A stretch of DNA of 40,164 nt from the NCBI GenBank assembly GCA_945903795.1, contig CAMDPE010000003.1, positions 1 through 40,164 of the forward strand. Reading direction: 5' to 3'. Position 1 is the stretch's first letter; each line of letters starts with the position of its first letter. Position numbers and translations under genes: made by a program. Shown one piece after another: positions 17,203 through 24,220 of this stretch. The notes beneath the pieces were generated by a model that was not told where the DNA came from, made no database searches, and worked only from the letters and a program-made list of their open reading frames with translations. Source of the DNA: Lutibacter flavus (lineage in GTDB: Bacteria > Bacteroidota > Bacteroidia > Flavobacteriales > Flavobacteriaceae).

Positions 17203-17625
17203 TTACGGATGTGAATTCACCCAAACTTCACCATCGTTAAAATGCTCTTTTTTCCAGATGGGAACTGTTTCTTTTAGGGTATCAATGGCAAATTCACAAG
17301 CTTCAAAAGCTGCTTTTCTGTGTGCGGACGAAACCGCGATAATTACGGGAATATCTCCAATTCGCAATTCACCAACCGCATGATGAATGGCTATTTTATG
17401 GATTTGAAACTTTGCCAAAGCCAAATCTGCAATTTTTTGCATTTCCTTTAAAGCCATTGGTTCGTAAGAACTGAAATCCAATAAGGAAACCTCCTTATTT
17501 TTTGTTGAATTCCGAACAGTACCCACAAATACGGCAATGCCGCCACAAGTAGCATCCTGCACAAAATCGTAACAATCCTGAACCATTAATTTTTCCGAAG
17601 TAATTAAAACAGCGGTGTTTTTCAT
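17203..17625 (-). CDS. moaE: Molybdopterin synthase catalytic subunit MoaE
   Basis: This 140-residue protein has MoaE motifs: GGIAVFVGTVRN near residue 30, LDFSSYEPMALKEMQKI, IHHAVGELRIGDIPVIIAVSSAHRKAAFEACEFAID, and VPIWKKEHFNDGEVWV with the active-site lysine. With thiocarboxylated MoaD it turns cyclic pyranopterin monophosphate into molybdopterin in the cytoplasm. It lies 37 bases downstream of moaD on the same strand and converges with the MutS-like gene. Length and motifs are complete. Confidence 0.95.
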   Translation of the reverse strand: MKNTAVLITSEKLMVQDCYDFVQDATCGGIAVFVGTVRNSTKNKEVSLLDFSSYEPMALKEMQKIADLALAKFQIHKIAIHHAVGELRIGDIPVIIAVSSAHRKAAFEACEFAIDTLKETVPIWKKEHFNDGEVWVNSHP

Positions 17626-17662
17626 AATTAATTTTTTAATTTCCTCTCGGGATCCGGCGGCT

Positions 17663-17905
17663 TTATCCTCCGCTTACCGGCGGAATGATTGCCACCACAT
17701 CATTTTCTTTTAAAACCAAATCATCTTCGGCATATTCCTCATTTACGGCAATGGCAAATTCATCGATGTTTTTTAATTTTGAATATTTCAACAGCAATTC
17801 TTTTTTTAATGCCAACACAGTTTCTTCCGAATTCAATTCGTAAAAAATTGAATTTTCACCTACCAAATCTGTAGCAATTCCAAAAAATAACAGTTGAATT
17901 TTCAT
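17663..17905 (-). CDS. moaD: Molybdopterin synthase sulfur carrier subunit MoaD
   Basis: This 80-residue ubiquitin-like protein ends in IIPPVSGG, the di-glycine tail that MoeB adenylates and that then carries sulfur to MoaE. The opening KIQLLFFGIATDLVGEN and the middle region (FAIAVNEEYAEDD, LKENDVVAII) follow the MoaD pattern. It is first in a two-gene moaD-moaE unit that runs opposite to the moeA-moeB run and divergent from the oxidoreductase operon. Start at 17905; a -7 element lies 15-22 bases upstream. Confidence 0.93.
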   Translation of the reverse strand: MKIQLLFFGIATDLVGENSIFYELNSEETVLALKKELLLKYSKLKNIDEFAIAVNEEYAEDDLVLKENDVVAIIPPVSGG

Positions 17906-17919
17906 GGCTTAAATTTCAG

Positions 17920-17927
17920 CAAAAATA
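17920..17927 (-). promoter_or_regulatory. -7 promoter element for moaD-moaE
   Basis: Read on the minus strand this is TATTTTTG, a TAnnTTTG match, placing the transcript start near 17916, about 11 bases before the moaD ATG. No matching -33 TTG was found at the usual spacing. Confidence 0.4.
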
Positions 17928-17984
17928 AATTATTTCTGCCTAAAAAAGGCGATTCATTTAAAATACATCTAAATAATCAATTGC

Positions 17985-17998
17985 GTGATGAATATCAC
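17985..17998 (+). promoter_or_regulatory. CRP/FNR-like palindrome upstream of the oxidoreductase operon
   Basis: GTGAT-GAAT-ATCAC is a perfect 5+4+5 inverted repeat. Its arms are intermediate between the CRP (TGTGA-N6-TCACA) and FNR (TTGAT-N4-ATCAA) consensus. The centre (17991.5) lies about 40 bases before the start predicted from the -7 element at 18020-18027, the usual class II activator position. The absence of a -33 TTG for that promoter fits activator dependence. It also lies between moaD and the operon, so it may affect both. Confidence 0.5.
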
Positions 17999-18019
17999 AA
18001 AACTAATTTTTACATTCGT

Positions 18020-18027
18020 TAAATTTG
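18020..18027 (+). promoter_or_regulatory. -7 promoter element for the Fe-S/NrfD gene
   Basis: TAAATTTG matches TAnnTTTG and lies 26 bases before the chosen ATG at 18054. No TTG is found 19 bases upstream. Confidence 0.45.
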
Positions 18028-18053
18028 TTATAGTTCAAAATATTTTCAAAAAT

Positions 18054-19670
18054 ATGAAGTATGGTTTTATAATTGACAATCGCAAATGCATTGGTTGTCA
18101 CGCTTGTACAACAGCCTGTAAATCAGAACATGATGTGGCTATTGGAGTAAACAGAACCTACGTGAAGCAGGTTGAAAAAGGAGAATTTCCAAATACGCGA
18201 AGAATTTTTTCAGTGATGCGCTGCAACCATTGCACCGACGCTCCTTGCGTGGAAATTTGTCCGGTTCAGGCGCTTTACACCCGTGAAGACGGGATTGTGG
18301 ATTTCGACAACAACCGTTGTATCGGTTGTAAATCTTGTATGCAAGCTTGTCCTTACGACGCTTTGTATATTGATCCCGATACACATACTGCGGCAAAATG
18401 CAATTATTGTGCACACAGGGTAGATGTTGGTCGTGAGCCGGCTTGCGTATCCGTTTGCCCGGAACATGCGATTATTGCCGGTGATATGCACAATCCGAAC
18501 ACGGAGATTTCGCAATTGTTGGCACGCCAGGCGGTGAAAGTCCGCAAGCCTGAAAAAGGAACAAATCCTAATTTATTTTATATAGATGGAGACGATGCTT
18601 CATTGGTTGCAGAGGCAACAGACAAGTCGGGTCCAAGTATGTGGAGTTCACAGGCGCGAGGTGTTGGACATTTTGCGAAAGCTGCGGAAAAAATGATGTA
18701 CAGCAATAAGGAGTTCGATTTATTGCAGATGACAATCGACAATGATATTGAAGCGGCTTACCAAAGAAAAGACAGTGAAAATCCGAATTATATAGATGTA
18801 TTGAACGGGAAAGCCCGCAGAGTATATGACACGCCGGATAAAGGAATATTGTGGGGCTGGGAAGTTTCCGCCTATGTATTTACCAAAGCCATCGCTGCAG
18901 GCGCTTTTTTAATTCCTTTTTTGGCCATGCTGTTGGGCTATGAAGTTTCTCCAACCGCTAAATTATGGTCGGCAGGAATTTCGTTGGTTTTCCTTGGGCT
19001 AACAGGGTTATTCTTGGTGATGGATTTAGACAGGCCGGACCGATTTTTAAATGTTTTATTGCGTCCGCAGTGGAATTCCTGGTTGGTGAAAGGCGGTTAT
19101 ACAATTACTGTTTTCGGATTGTTGGTAACAATTTGGGGAGCAATGACCTTCTTCGAAATAAAAACCGGTGAAACTGTTTTATTATGGATTACTGTAGTTT
19201 TCGCCATATTGTTGGCAATTTATACCGCATTCTTATTTGCCCAGGCTAAAGGCCGCGATTTTTGGCAAAGTCCAACCTTACCGCTGCACATGTTGGTGCA
19301 CAGCGTGATGGCGGGAACTGCAATTTTTGTGATTGCTTCCCTGGTTTTCGGTTATGAAGACTGGATGGTGATGCTGAGAAACACCATGATTATTGCTTTG
19401 GTGGTGAACCTTTTTACGCTGGTTACTGAATTAACCATCACACATCCGACCACTTCAGCAAAAATGGTGGTGAAAATGATCACGAAAGGAAGGTATAAAA
19501 ATCTGTTTTGGGGCGTTACCGTTTTGGTAGGAAACATCATTCCATTGGCATTGTTGCTTTTGGGTGCTGGAGAATTAGTGGCTGTGTTATCAGGAGTTTG
19601 TGTTTTGGCAGGAATTCTCATCACAGAGAAAATTTGGGTGGAAGCACCACAAAGAGTTCCGTTAGCTTAA
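18054..19670 (+). CDS. Fused 4Fe-4S ferredoxin / NrfD-like membrane subunit of a molybdoenzyme
   Basis: The protein is about 538 residues from ATG 18054. Residues 1-180 are a four-cluster ferredoxin of the DmsB/PsrB/NrfC type: C12-x2-C15-x2-C18-x3-C22, CNHCTDAPCVEICP, CIGCKSCMQACP and CNYCAHRVDVGREPACVSVCP. After a linker, about 285-535 has eight hydrophobic segments typical of NrfD/PsrC quinone-binding anchors. In most systems these are two separate genes; here they are fused. The protein should carry electrons between a quinone and the catalytic subunit that follows 56 bases downstream. The track start at 17985 was rejected because it is a GTG inside the CRP/FNR-like site. No signal peptide precedes the ferredoxin domain, which would therefore face the cytoplasm. 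Confidence 0.88.
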   Translation: MKYGFIIDNRKCIGCHACTTACKSEHDVAIGVNRTYVKQVEKGEFPNTRRIFSVMRCNHCTDAPCVEICPVQALYTREDGIVDFDNNRCIGCKSCMQACPYDALYIDPDTHTAAKCNYCAHRVDVGREPACVSVCPEHAIIAGDMHNPNTEISQLLARQAVKVRKPEKGTNPNLFYIDGDDASLVAEATDKSGPSMWSSQARGVGHFAKAAEKMMYSNKEFDLLQMTIDNDIEAAYQRKDSENPNYIDVLNGKARRVYDTPDKGILWGWEVSAYVFTKAIAAGAFLIPFLAMLLGYEVSPTAKLWSAGISLVFLGLTGLFLVMDLDRPDRFLNVLLRPQWNSWLVKGGYTITVFGLLVTIWGAMTFFEIKTGETVLLWITVVFAILLAIYTAFLFAQAKGRDFWQSPTLPLHMLVHSVMAGTAIFVIASLVFGYEDWMVMLRNTMIIALVVNLFTLVTELTITHPTTSAKMVVKMITKGRYKNLFWGVTVLVGNIIPLALLLLGAGELVAVLSGVCVLAGILITEKIWVEAPQRVPLA

Positions 19671-19685
19671 TTAAAAAGTTAAAAG

Positions 19686-19725
19686 TTTGAAATTCAAAAT
19701 AAAAAAATCGTAAATCGTAAATCAT
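19686..19725. repeat. Small repeats before the molybdoenzyme gene
   Basis: TTTGAA-A-TTCAAA (19686-19698) is an inverted repeat. It is followed by three tandem 7-base units AAATCGT, AAATCGT, AAATCAT (19705-19725), ending just before the ATG at 19727. No known regulatory element is recognised. Confidence 0.45.
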
Positions 19726-19726
19726 C

Positions 19727-22648
19727 ATGGGTTACAAAAAACCATCATTTATAGAAGGAATTGCTGAAAAATTAGGCATCATTCCTAATTTGCATAAAGA
19801 CGGCCATCAGGAATTTGATCAGGATATGCGCCATTTTACCGATGAACAAGTAGCGCAACTGTATGAGAATTTTCCGCCACCTGAAAAATGGGACAATTGG
19901 GTGGAATACAATCCGAAGGTATGGCCAAAAAAGGAAAAAGTCACTTATCAAATTGTGCCGACTACCTGTTTTAATTGTGAAAGCGCCTGTGGATTAACCG
20001 CATTCATCGACAAAGAAACTCAGGAAGTCAAAAAATTTGAGGGAAATCCTTACCATCCGGGAAGCCGAGGAAGAAACTGCGCCAAAGGTCCGGCCACCAT
20101 CAATCAATTGACAGATCCAGACCGAATTTTATTTCCGCTGAAAAGAAAAGGAAAAAGAGGTGAAGGAGAATGGGAGCGTGTGAGTTGGGACGAAGTGCTC
20201 GACACTATTTCTTTAAGAATCAGAAATGCCATTTTGGAAAATCGCCACAATGAAGTTGCTTACCATGTGGGAAGGCCGGGTCATGAAAAATTTATGAACT
20301 GGATTTTGCAGGGCTGGGGAATTGACGGACATAATTCGCATACCAATATTTGTTCTTCAGGAGCACGCTTTGGCTATAATTTGTGGTATGGATACGACAG
20401 GCCATCACCAGATCACGCAGAAGCAAAATTTATATTGCTGATTTCTGCACATTTAGAATCGGGTCATTATTTCAATCCGCATGCGCAACGCATTATTGAA
20501 GGGAAAATGAAAGGCGCCAAATTGGCCACGATGGATCCCCGTTTATCAAATACCGCAAGTATGTCCGATTATTGGATGCCGTCTTATCCGGGAACGGAAG
20601 CCGCCGTTTTGCTGGCGATGGCATTGTATATTTTGCAAAATAAGTTGTACAATAGAGATTATTTAGAAAATTGGACCAACTGGCAAGAATATTTAAAGGC
20701 CAAACACGCAGATAAAGCGATTACTTTTGAGAATTATATTGATGCAATGATCGACGAGTACAAGGAGTTTACGCCTGAATTCGCAGAAAAAGAATCGGGC
20801 GTAAAAGCGGATATGATCGTGGAGATTGCACAAAAAATTGGTGAAGCTGGAGAACGTTTTGCGTCTCATAACTGGCGCGCTGCGGGCGCATCAAACCTTG
20901 GCGGCTGGGCTGTTGCCCGTTGTTTGCATTTCTTAACGGTGCTTACTGGTGCAGTGGGCACAAAAGGCGGGACATCCCCAAATATCTGGAACAAATTTGC
21001 ACCAAGCATTCCAAATCCGCCAAAACCACAGAAACAATGGAATGAATTGCATTTTCCAAAAGAATTTCCTTTGTCATTTTTTGAAATGAGCCAATTGTTG
21101 CCGCATTTCCTAAAAGAAGGAAGGGGAAAACTGGATGTGTATTTTTCGAGGGTTTTCAATCCGGTTTGGACCTATCCCGACGGTTTTACCTGGATGGAAA
21201 TGTTTATGGACGAAAGTAAATTTGGATTGCACGCCGCATTAACGCCAACGTGGAATGAAACTGCTTTTCACGCCGATTTTGTGTTGCCGATGGGATTGGC
21301 TTCGGAACGTCACGACATCAACTCTTACGCCACGCACGGCGGAACTTGGGTGGCTTTTCGTCAGCCAGTGTTGCGTGAAGCTGCGCGAAGAAATGGAAAA
21401 CCTGTGCAACTGACTTATGAAGTGAATCCGGGAGAAGTTTGGGAAGAAGATGAATTTTTTATTGAATTAAGCTGGCGGATAGATCCCGACGGAAGTATGG
21501 GAATTCGCAAACATTTTGAATCGCCTTATCGTCCGGGAGAAAAAATTACTATCGACGAATATTACCAATACATTTTTGAACGCGTTCCGGGCTTGCCGGA
21601 AACCGCCAAAAAAGAAGGCATTACCGAATTGGAGTACATGCAAAAGTATGGCGCCTTTGAAATTGAAAGCGGTGAATCGTACAAAAAGAATGAAACATTA
21701 TTAACCGAAGCGCAGTTAACTGGAGCAATAGTGAATGAAAATAACAATGTTGTTTCCAAAGACGGAAAAGACATCGGTGTAATGATTAACGGAAAAGCGA
21801 TGGTTGGTTTCCCAACGCCATCACGTAAAAATGAGTTTTATTCGCAAACCATGGTCGATTGGAAATGGCCGGAATATGCCACGCCAACTTATATTAAAAG
21901 CCACATTCATCTCGATAATCTGGACAAATCAAAAGGAGAATATGTGCTGGTTCCAACATTCAGGCTGCCGGCGTTGATTCATACCCGTTCGGGAAATGCA
22001 AAATGGCTGGTGGAAATTTCAAACAGAAATCCGATTTGGATGCATCCCGACGATGCGGCAAATTGGGGATTTAAAACGGGCGATTTGGTGAAAATGAATA
22101 CCGATATCGGTTATTTCATCGATAAAGTTTGGGTAACGCAAAGTATGAAACCCGGCGTTGTTGCATGTTCGCATCATATTGGCAGGTGGAGAAGGCCTCA
22201 GGATAAAACAGGAAACAGGTGGGCCACCAATACCGTAAATATTGAAAGCAATGGCAAAGGCGGTTGGAAAATGAACACCATTTCTGGCATTGAACCATTT
22301 GAATCATCGGACAAAGACTCTAAACGAATTTTTTGGAAAGACGGAGGCGTGCACCAAAATATTACCCACGCCGTGCATCCCGATCCTATCAGTGGCATGC
22401 ATTGCTGGCACCAAAGGGTTCGTATTGAAAAACCAGGAAAAGAGGAACATTATGGAGATATTTTTGTGGACACCAACAAATCGCACGAGGTTTATAAAGA
22501 ATGGATGAAAATGACACGTCCGGCTCCGGGGCCAAATGGAGAACGCAGGCCAATTTGGTTTGAAAGAGCTTTTAGGCCCGATCCATCGATGTTTTATCTG
22601 AATGATGAAACGAGCATAACAAATTTTGATACACAAAGAAATGAGTAA
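19727..22648 (+). CDS. Molybdopterin (bis-MGD) oxidoreductase catalytic subunit, PsrA/SoeA-like
   Basis: This 973-residue protein is a DMSO-reductase-superfamily enzyme. C81-x2-C84-x3-C88-x29-C118 (CFNCESACG ... GRNCAKG) binds the N-terminal [4Fe-4S] cluster. SHTNICSSGARFGY places Cys209 as the likely Mo ligand. DRPSPDHAEAKFILL, TWNETAFHADFVLPMG, SERHDINSYATHGG and the C-terminal FRLPALIHTRSGNAKWL and VTQSMKPGVVACSHH belong to the MGD-binding regions. No twin-arginine signal is present, so the active site is probably cytoplasmic, unlike most PsrA/PhsA enzymes. That topology, the length and the NrfD partner resemble SoeABC sulfite dehydrogenase, but polysulfide, thiosulfate or another substrate is possible. 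It forms an operon with the upstream Fe-S/NrfD gene. Confidence 0.88.
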   Translation: MGYKKPSFIEGIAEKLGIIPNLHKDGHQEFDQDMRHFTDEQVAQLYENFPPPEKWDNWVEYNPKVWPKKEKVTYQIVPTTCFNCESACGLTAFIDKETQEVKKFEGNPYHPGSRGRNCAKGPATINQLTDPDRILFPLKRKGKRGEGEWERVSWDEVLDTISLRIRNAILENRHNEVAYHVGRPGHEKFMNWILQGWGIDGHNSHTNICSSGARFGYNLWYGYDRPSPDHAEAKFILLISAHLESGHYFNPHAQRIIEGKMKGAKLATMDPRLSNTASMSDYWMPSYPGTEAAVLLAMALYILQNKLYNRDYLENWTNWQEYLKAKHADKAITFENYIDAMIDEYKEFTPEFAEKESGVKADMIVEIAQKIGEAGERFASHNWRAAGASNLGGWAVARCLHFLTVLTGAVGTKGGTSPNIWNKFAPSIPNPPKPQKQWNELHFPKEFPLSFFEMSQLLPHFLKEGRGKLDVYFSRVFNPVWTYPDGFTWMEMFMDESKFGLHAALTPTWNETAFHADFVLPMGLASERHDINSYATHGGTWVAFRQPVLREAARRNGKPVQLTYEVNPGEVWEEDEFFIELSWRIDPDGSMGIRKHFESPYRPGEKITIDEYYQYIFERVPGLPETAKKEGITELEYMQKYGAFEIESGESYKKNETLLTEAQLTGAIVNENNNVVSKDGKDIGVMINGKAMVGFPTPSRKNEFYSQTMVDWKWPEYATPTYIKSHIHLDNLDKSKGEYVLVPTFRLPALIHTRSGNAKWLVEISNRNPIWMHPDDAANWGFKTGDLVKMNTDIGYFIDKVWVTQSMKPGVVACSHHIGRWRRPQDKTGNRWATNTVNIESNGKGGWKMNTISGIEPFESSDKDSKRIFWKDGGVHQNITHAVHPDPISGMHCWHQRVRIEKPGKEEHYGDIFVDTNKSHEVYKEWMKMTRPAPGPNGERRPIWFERAFRPDPSMFYLNDETSITNFDTQRNE

Positions 22649-22698
22649 TGGCGAACTGCATCTGTACCAATAAAAAATAAATAATAGACAGATGAAAA
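22604..22698 (+). repeat. Copy A of a ~95-bp segment repeated at 27392
   Basis: It covers the last 14 codons and stop of the molybdoenzyme gene plus about 50 bases downstream. The first 61 bases match the segment at 27392 at 53 positions, and the rest aligns with small gaps. Both copies contain the inverted pair CATCTGT ... ACAGATG (here 22659-22665 and 22688-22694). The last part, TAGACAGATGAAA (22685-22697), recurs exactly at 27386-27398. Confidence 0.85.
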
Positions 22699-22716
22699 GA
22701 AAAAAGAAGATTAATG

Positions 22717-22746
22717 AAAATCCCGCAATTGCGGGATTTTTTTTGT
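22717..22746 (+). terminator. Intrinsic terminator after the molybdoenzyme operon
   Basis: AAAATCCCGCAA-TTGCGGGATTTT (22717-22740) is a perfect 24-base palindrome with a GC-rich stem, followed by four more T. It is the clearest rho-independent terminator in the window. Confidence 0.85.
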
Positions 22747-22865
22747 TTTAAAATTATGCGAAGAATAAGCAGTTTTTAAATCTTAAAACAAATAATAGGT
22801 CAATTTAGTTAGTTATTTATAATTTAGCAATTTACCATAATCAACCTTAATCCATAGAACTCCTC

Positions 22866-23237
22866 ATGCCAACCAAAAAAGAATCAGCGCAGCACTTTTT
22901 AATACTTGCTTCAGCAGGGAAATCAAAAGAGGCATTTAAACTTTATGTAGGGGCAACATTTAAACACCACAATGCTTATTTTAAAGGAGACGCAAATACT
23001 TTAATGATTGCAATTGAAGAAGACGCTAAAATGAACCCTGATAAAATTTTTGAAATTCAACGTGCTTTGGAAGAGGATGATTTGGTTGCGGTTCATTCTC
23101 GTTTCAGACAAAATCCGAACGATACAGATTACGCTGTGATGCATATTTTCCGTTTTGAAGGAAATAAAGTTGTGGAACTTTGGGATTTTGCCCAGGCTGC
23201 TCCTGCTGAAATGATCAATGAAAACGGGATGTTTTAA
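22866..23237 (+). CDS. SnoaL/NTF2-like small protein
   Basis: This 123-residue protein has the pattern of SnoaL/NTF2-like proteins: an N-terminal helix (ESAQHFLILASAGKSKEAFKLY), then FKHHNAYFKGD, a long helix (ANTLMIAIEEDAKMNPDKIFEIQRAL) and a C-terminal sheet (DDLVAVHSRFR, YAVMHIFRFEGNKVVELWDF, QAAP). Members are often small hydrolases, cyclases or ligand-binding proteins; the substrate cannot be read. It is monocistronic, between the operon terminator and the convergent AraC gene. It lies within the stretch bounded by the two ~95-bp repeats. Confidence 0.75.
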   Translation: MPTKKESAQHFLILASAGKSKEAFKLYVGATFKHHNAYFKGDANTLMIAIEEDAKMNPDKIFEIQRALEEDDLVAVHSRFRQNPNDTDYAVMHIFRFEGNKVVELWDFAQAAPAEMINENGMF

Positions 23238-23268
23238 TTCGAAATTGTAAGTAATAAAGCTACTTTTT

Positions 23269-24087
23269 CTAATCCACATAAATTTTGCTTCCTTGTAAAT
23301 ACTCGGAAGGTCTTTTTCCTAAAATCTTTAAAAAAGTATTGCTGAAGGTGGGCAAACTGCTGTAGCCAACCATCAATGCAATTTCGCCGATGGTGTGTTT
23401 CTTTTCAAGCACGTATTCTAGCGCTTTAAACATTCTAAGCAAGGTGTAATAATGAATAAAAGTAATTTTTACATCGCTTTTAAACAATCTGTGCAACGAG
23501 CGTTCACTCATTCCCAAATGAGAAGCAATTTCTGTCAGCGAAATATTTTTGTCTAAATTGTCTTTTAAATAAATCAGGGTTTTTTCCAGTCTGGGATCTT
23601 TAGGACGCGGAAGCGTCAGCATCAATGGACCGGTTGAAATTTGTGCCAATAACACTTTAAAAGCGGTTGCCACGGGAAATCTTTTTTCATCCGTTTCAAA
23701 AATGTTGCCATCCCATTTTTGCGTATAATATAACAAATGCCATAATAATTCATTCACTGGGTAAATGCCTTCTGTTTTGTAAAATTGCGCATCAGATTTT
23801 TCTACTGGAAAATATAGGTTTCTCATAATCACTTCAGGCGTACTGGGATAGATGGCATGTTCAACATCGGGAGGAATCCACATATAATGCCTTGCGGGCA
23901 AAAAGTGTGTTTTATTTCCTGTTTTTATATAAACAATTCCGCCTTCTGTATAAATAAATTGTCCTTTTTTATGAGAGTGTTTTTTAATAAATAACTCACC
24001 CATCAAATCGTGATGACAGTAAATGCTGCATTCAATTTTATCAACTTCGGTTAAATAATATTTCTCTTTGGCTTCGTTTTTTTTCAT
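23269..24087 (-). CDS. AraC-family transcriptional regulator with cupin sensor domain
   Basis: This 272-residue protein has an N-terminal cupin-like fold (KKHSHKKGQFIYTEGGIVYI, HYMWIPPDVEHAIYPS), where the histidines suggest metal or ligand binding. The C-terminal AraC DNA-binding domain has two helix-turn-helices: NISLTEIASHLGMSERSLHRLFK and HTIGEIALMVGYSSLPTFSNTFLKILGKRPSEYL. It is transcribed away from the acetyl-CoA hydrolase/transferase gene across a 133-base gap and probably regulates that gene, itself, or both. The effector is unknown. It converges with the NTF2-like gene. Confidence 0.88.
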   Translation of the reverse strand: MKKNEAKEKYYLTEVDKIECSIYCHHDLMGELFIKKHSHKKGQFIYTEGGIVYIKTGNKTHFLPARHYMWIPPDVEHAIYPSTPEVIMRNLYFPVEKSDAQFYKTEGIYPVNELLWHLLYYTQKWDGNIFETDEKRFPVATAFKVLLAQISTGPLMLTLPRPKDPRLEKTLIYLKDNLDKNISLTEIASHLGMSERSLHRLFKSDVKITFIHYYTLLRMFKALEYVLEKKHTIGEIALMVGYSSLPTFSNTFLKILGKRPSEYLQGSKIYVD

Positions 24088-24135
24088 TTGGCAGAATTGA
24101 ATAAATCATTGACCATTTTAAATATATGGTTAACG

Positions 24136-24150
24136 TGTAGAATTGCTACA
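24136..24150. promoter_or_regulatory. Possible operator between araC-type gene and CoA-transferase gene
   Basis: TGTAG-AATTG-CTACA is a 5+5+5 inverted repeat lying between the two divergent genes. It could bind the AraC-type regulator, although that family more often uses direct repeats. Confidence 0.3.
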
Positions 24151-24220
24151 TTGCATCCCTAAATGAATAGGACAACATTTTTATTTGAGCAAATTAGTGT
24201 TAATTTTTTAAATAAATCAT

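Noticed and set aside
17689-17874. Plus-strand ORF opposite moaD
   Set aside because: moaD on the minus strand is complete with its GG tail; the opposite frame has no motif.
17985-18053. Track start (GTG) of the Fe-S/NrfD protein
   Set aside because: It would lie inside the CRP/FNR-like site and upstream of the -7 element; ATG 18054 begins directly at the conserved ferredoxin domain.
22692-22751. 19-residue ORF MKRKKKINEN... after the molybdoenzyme
   Set aside because: It runs through the terminator hairpin, so it is unlikely to be translated as a gene.
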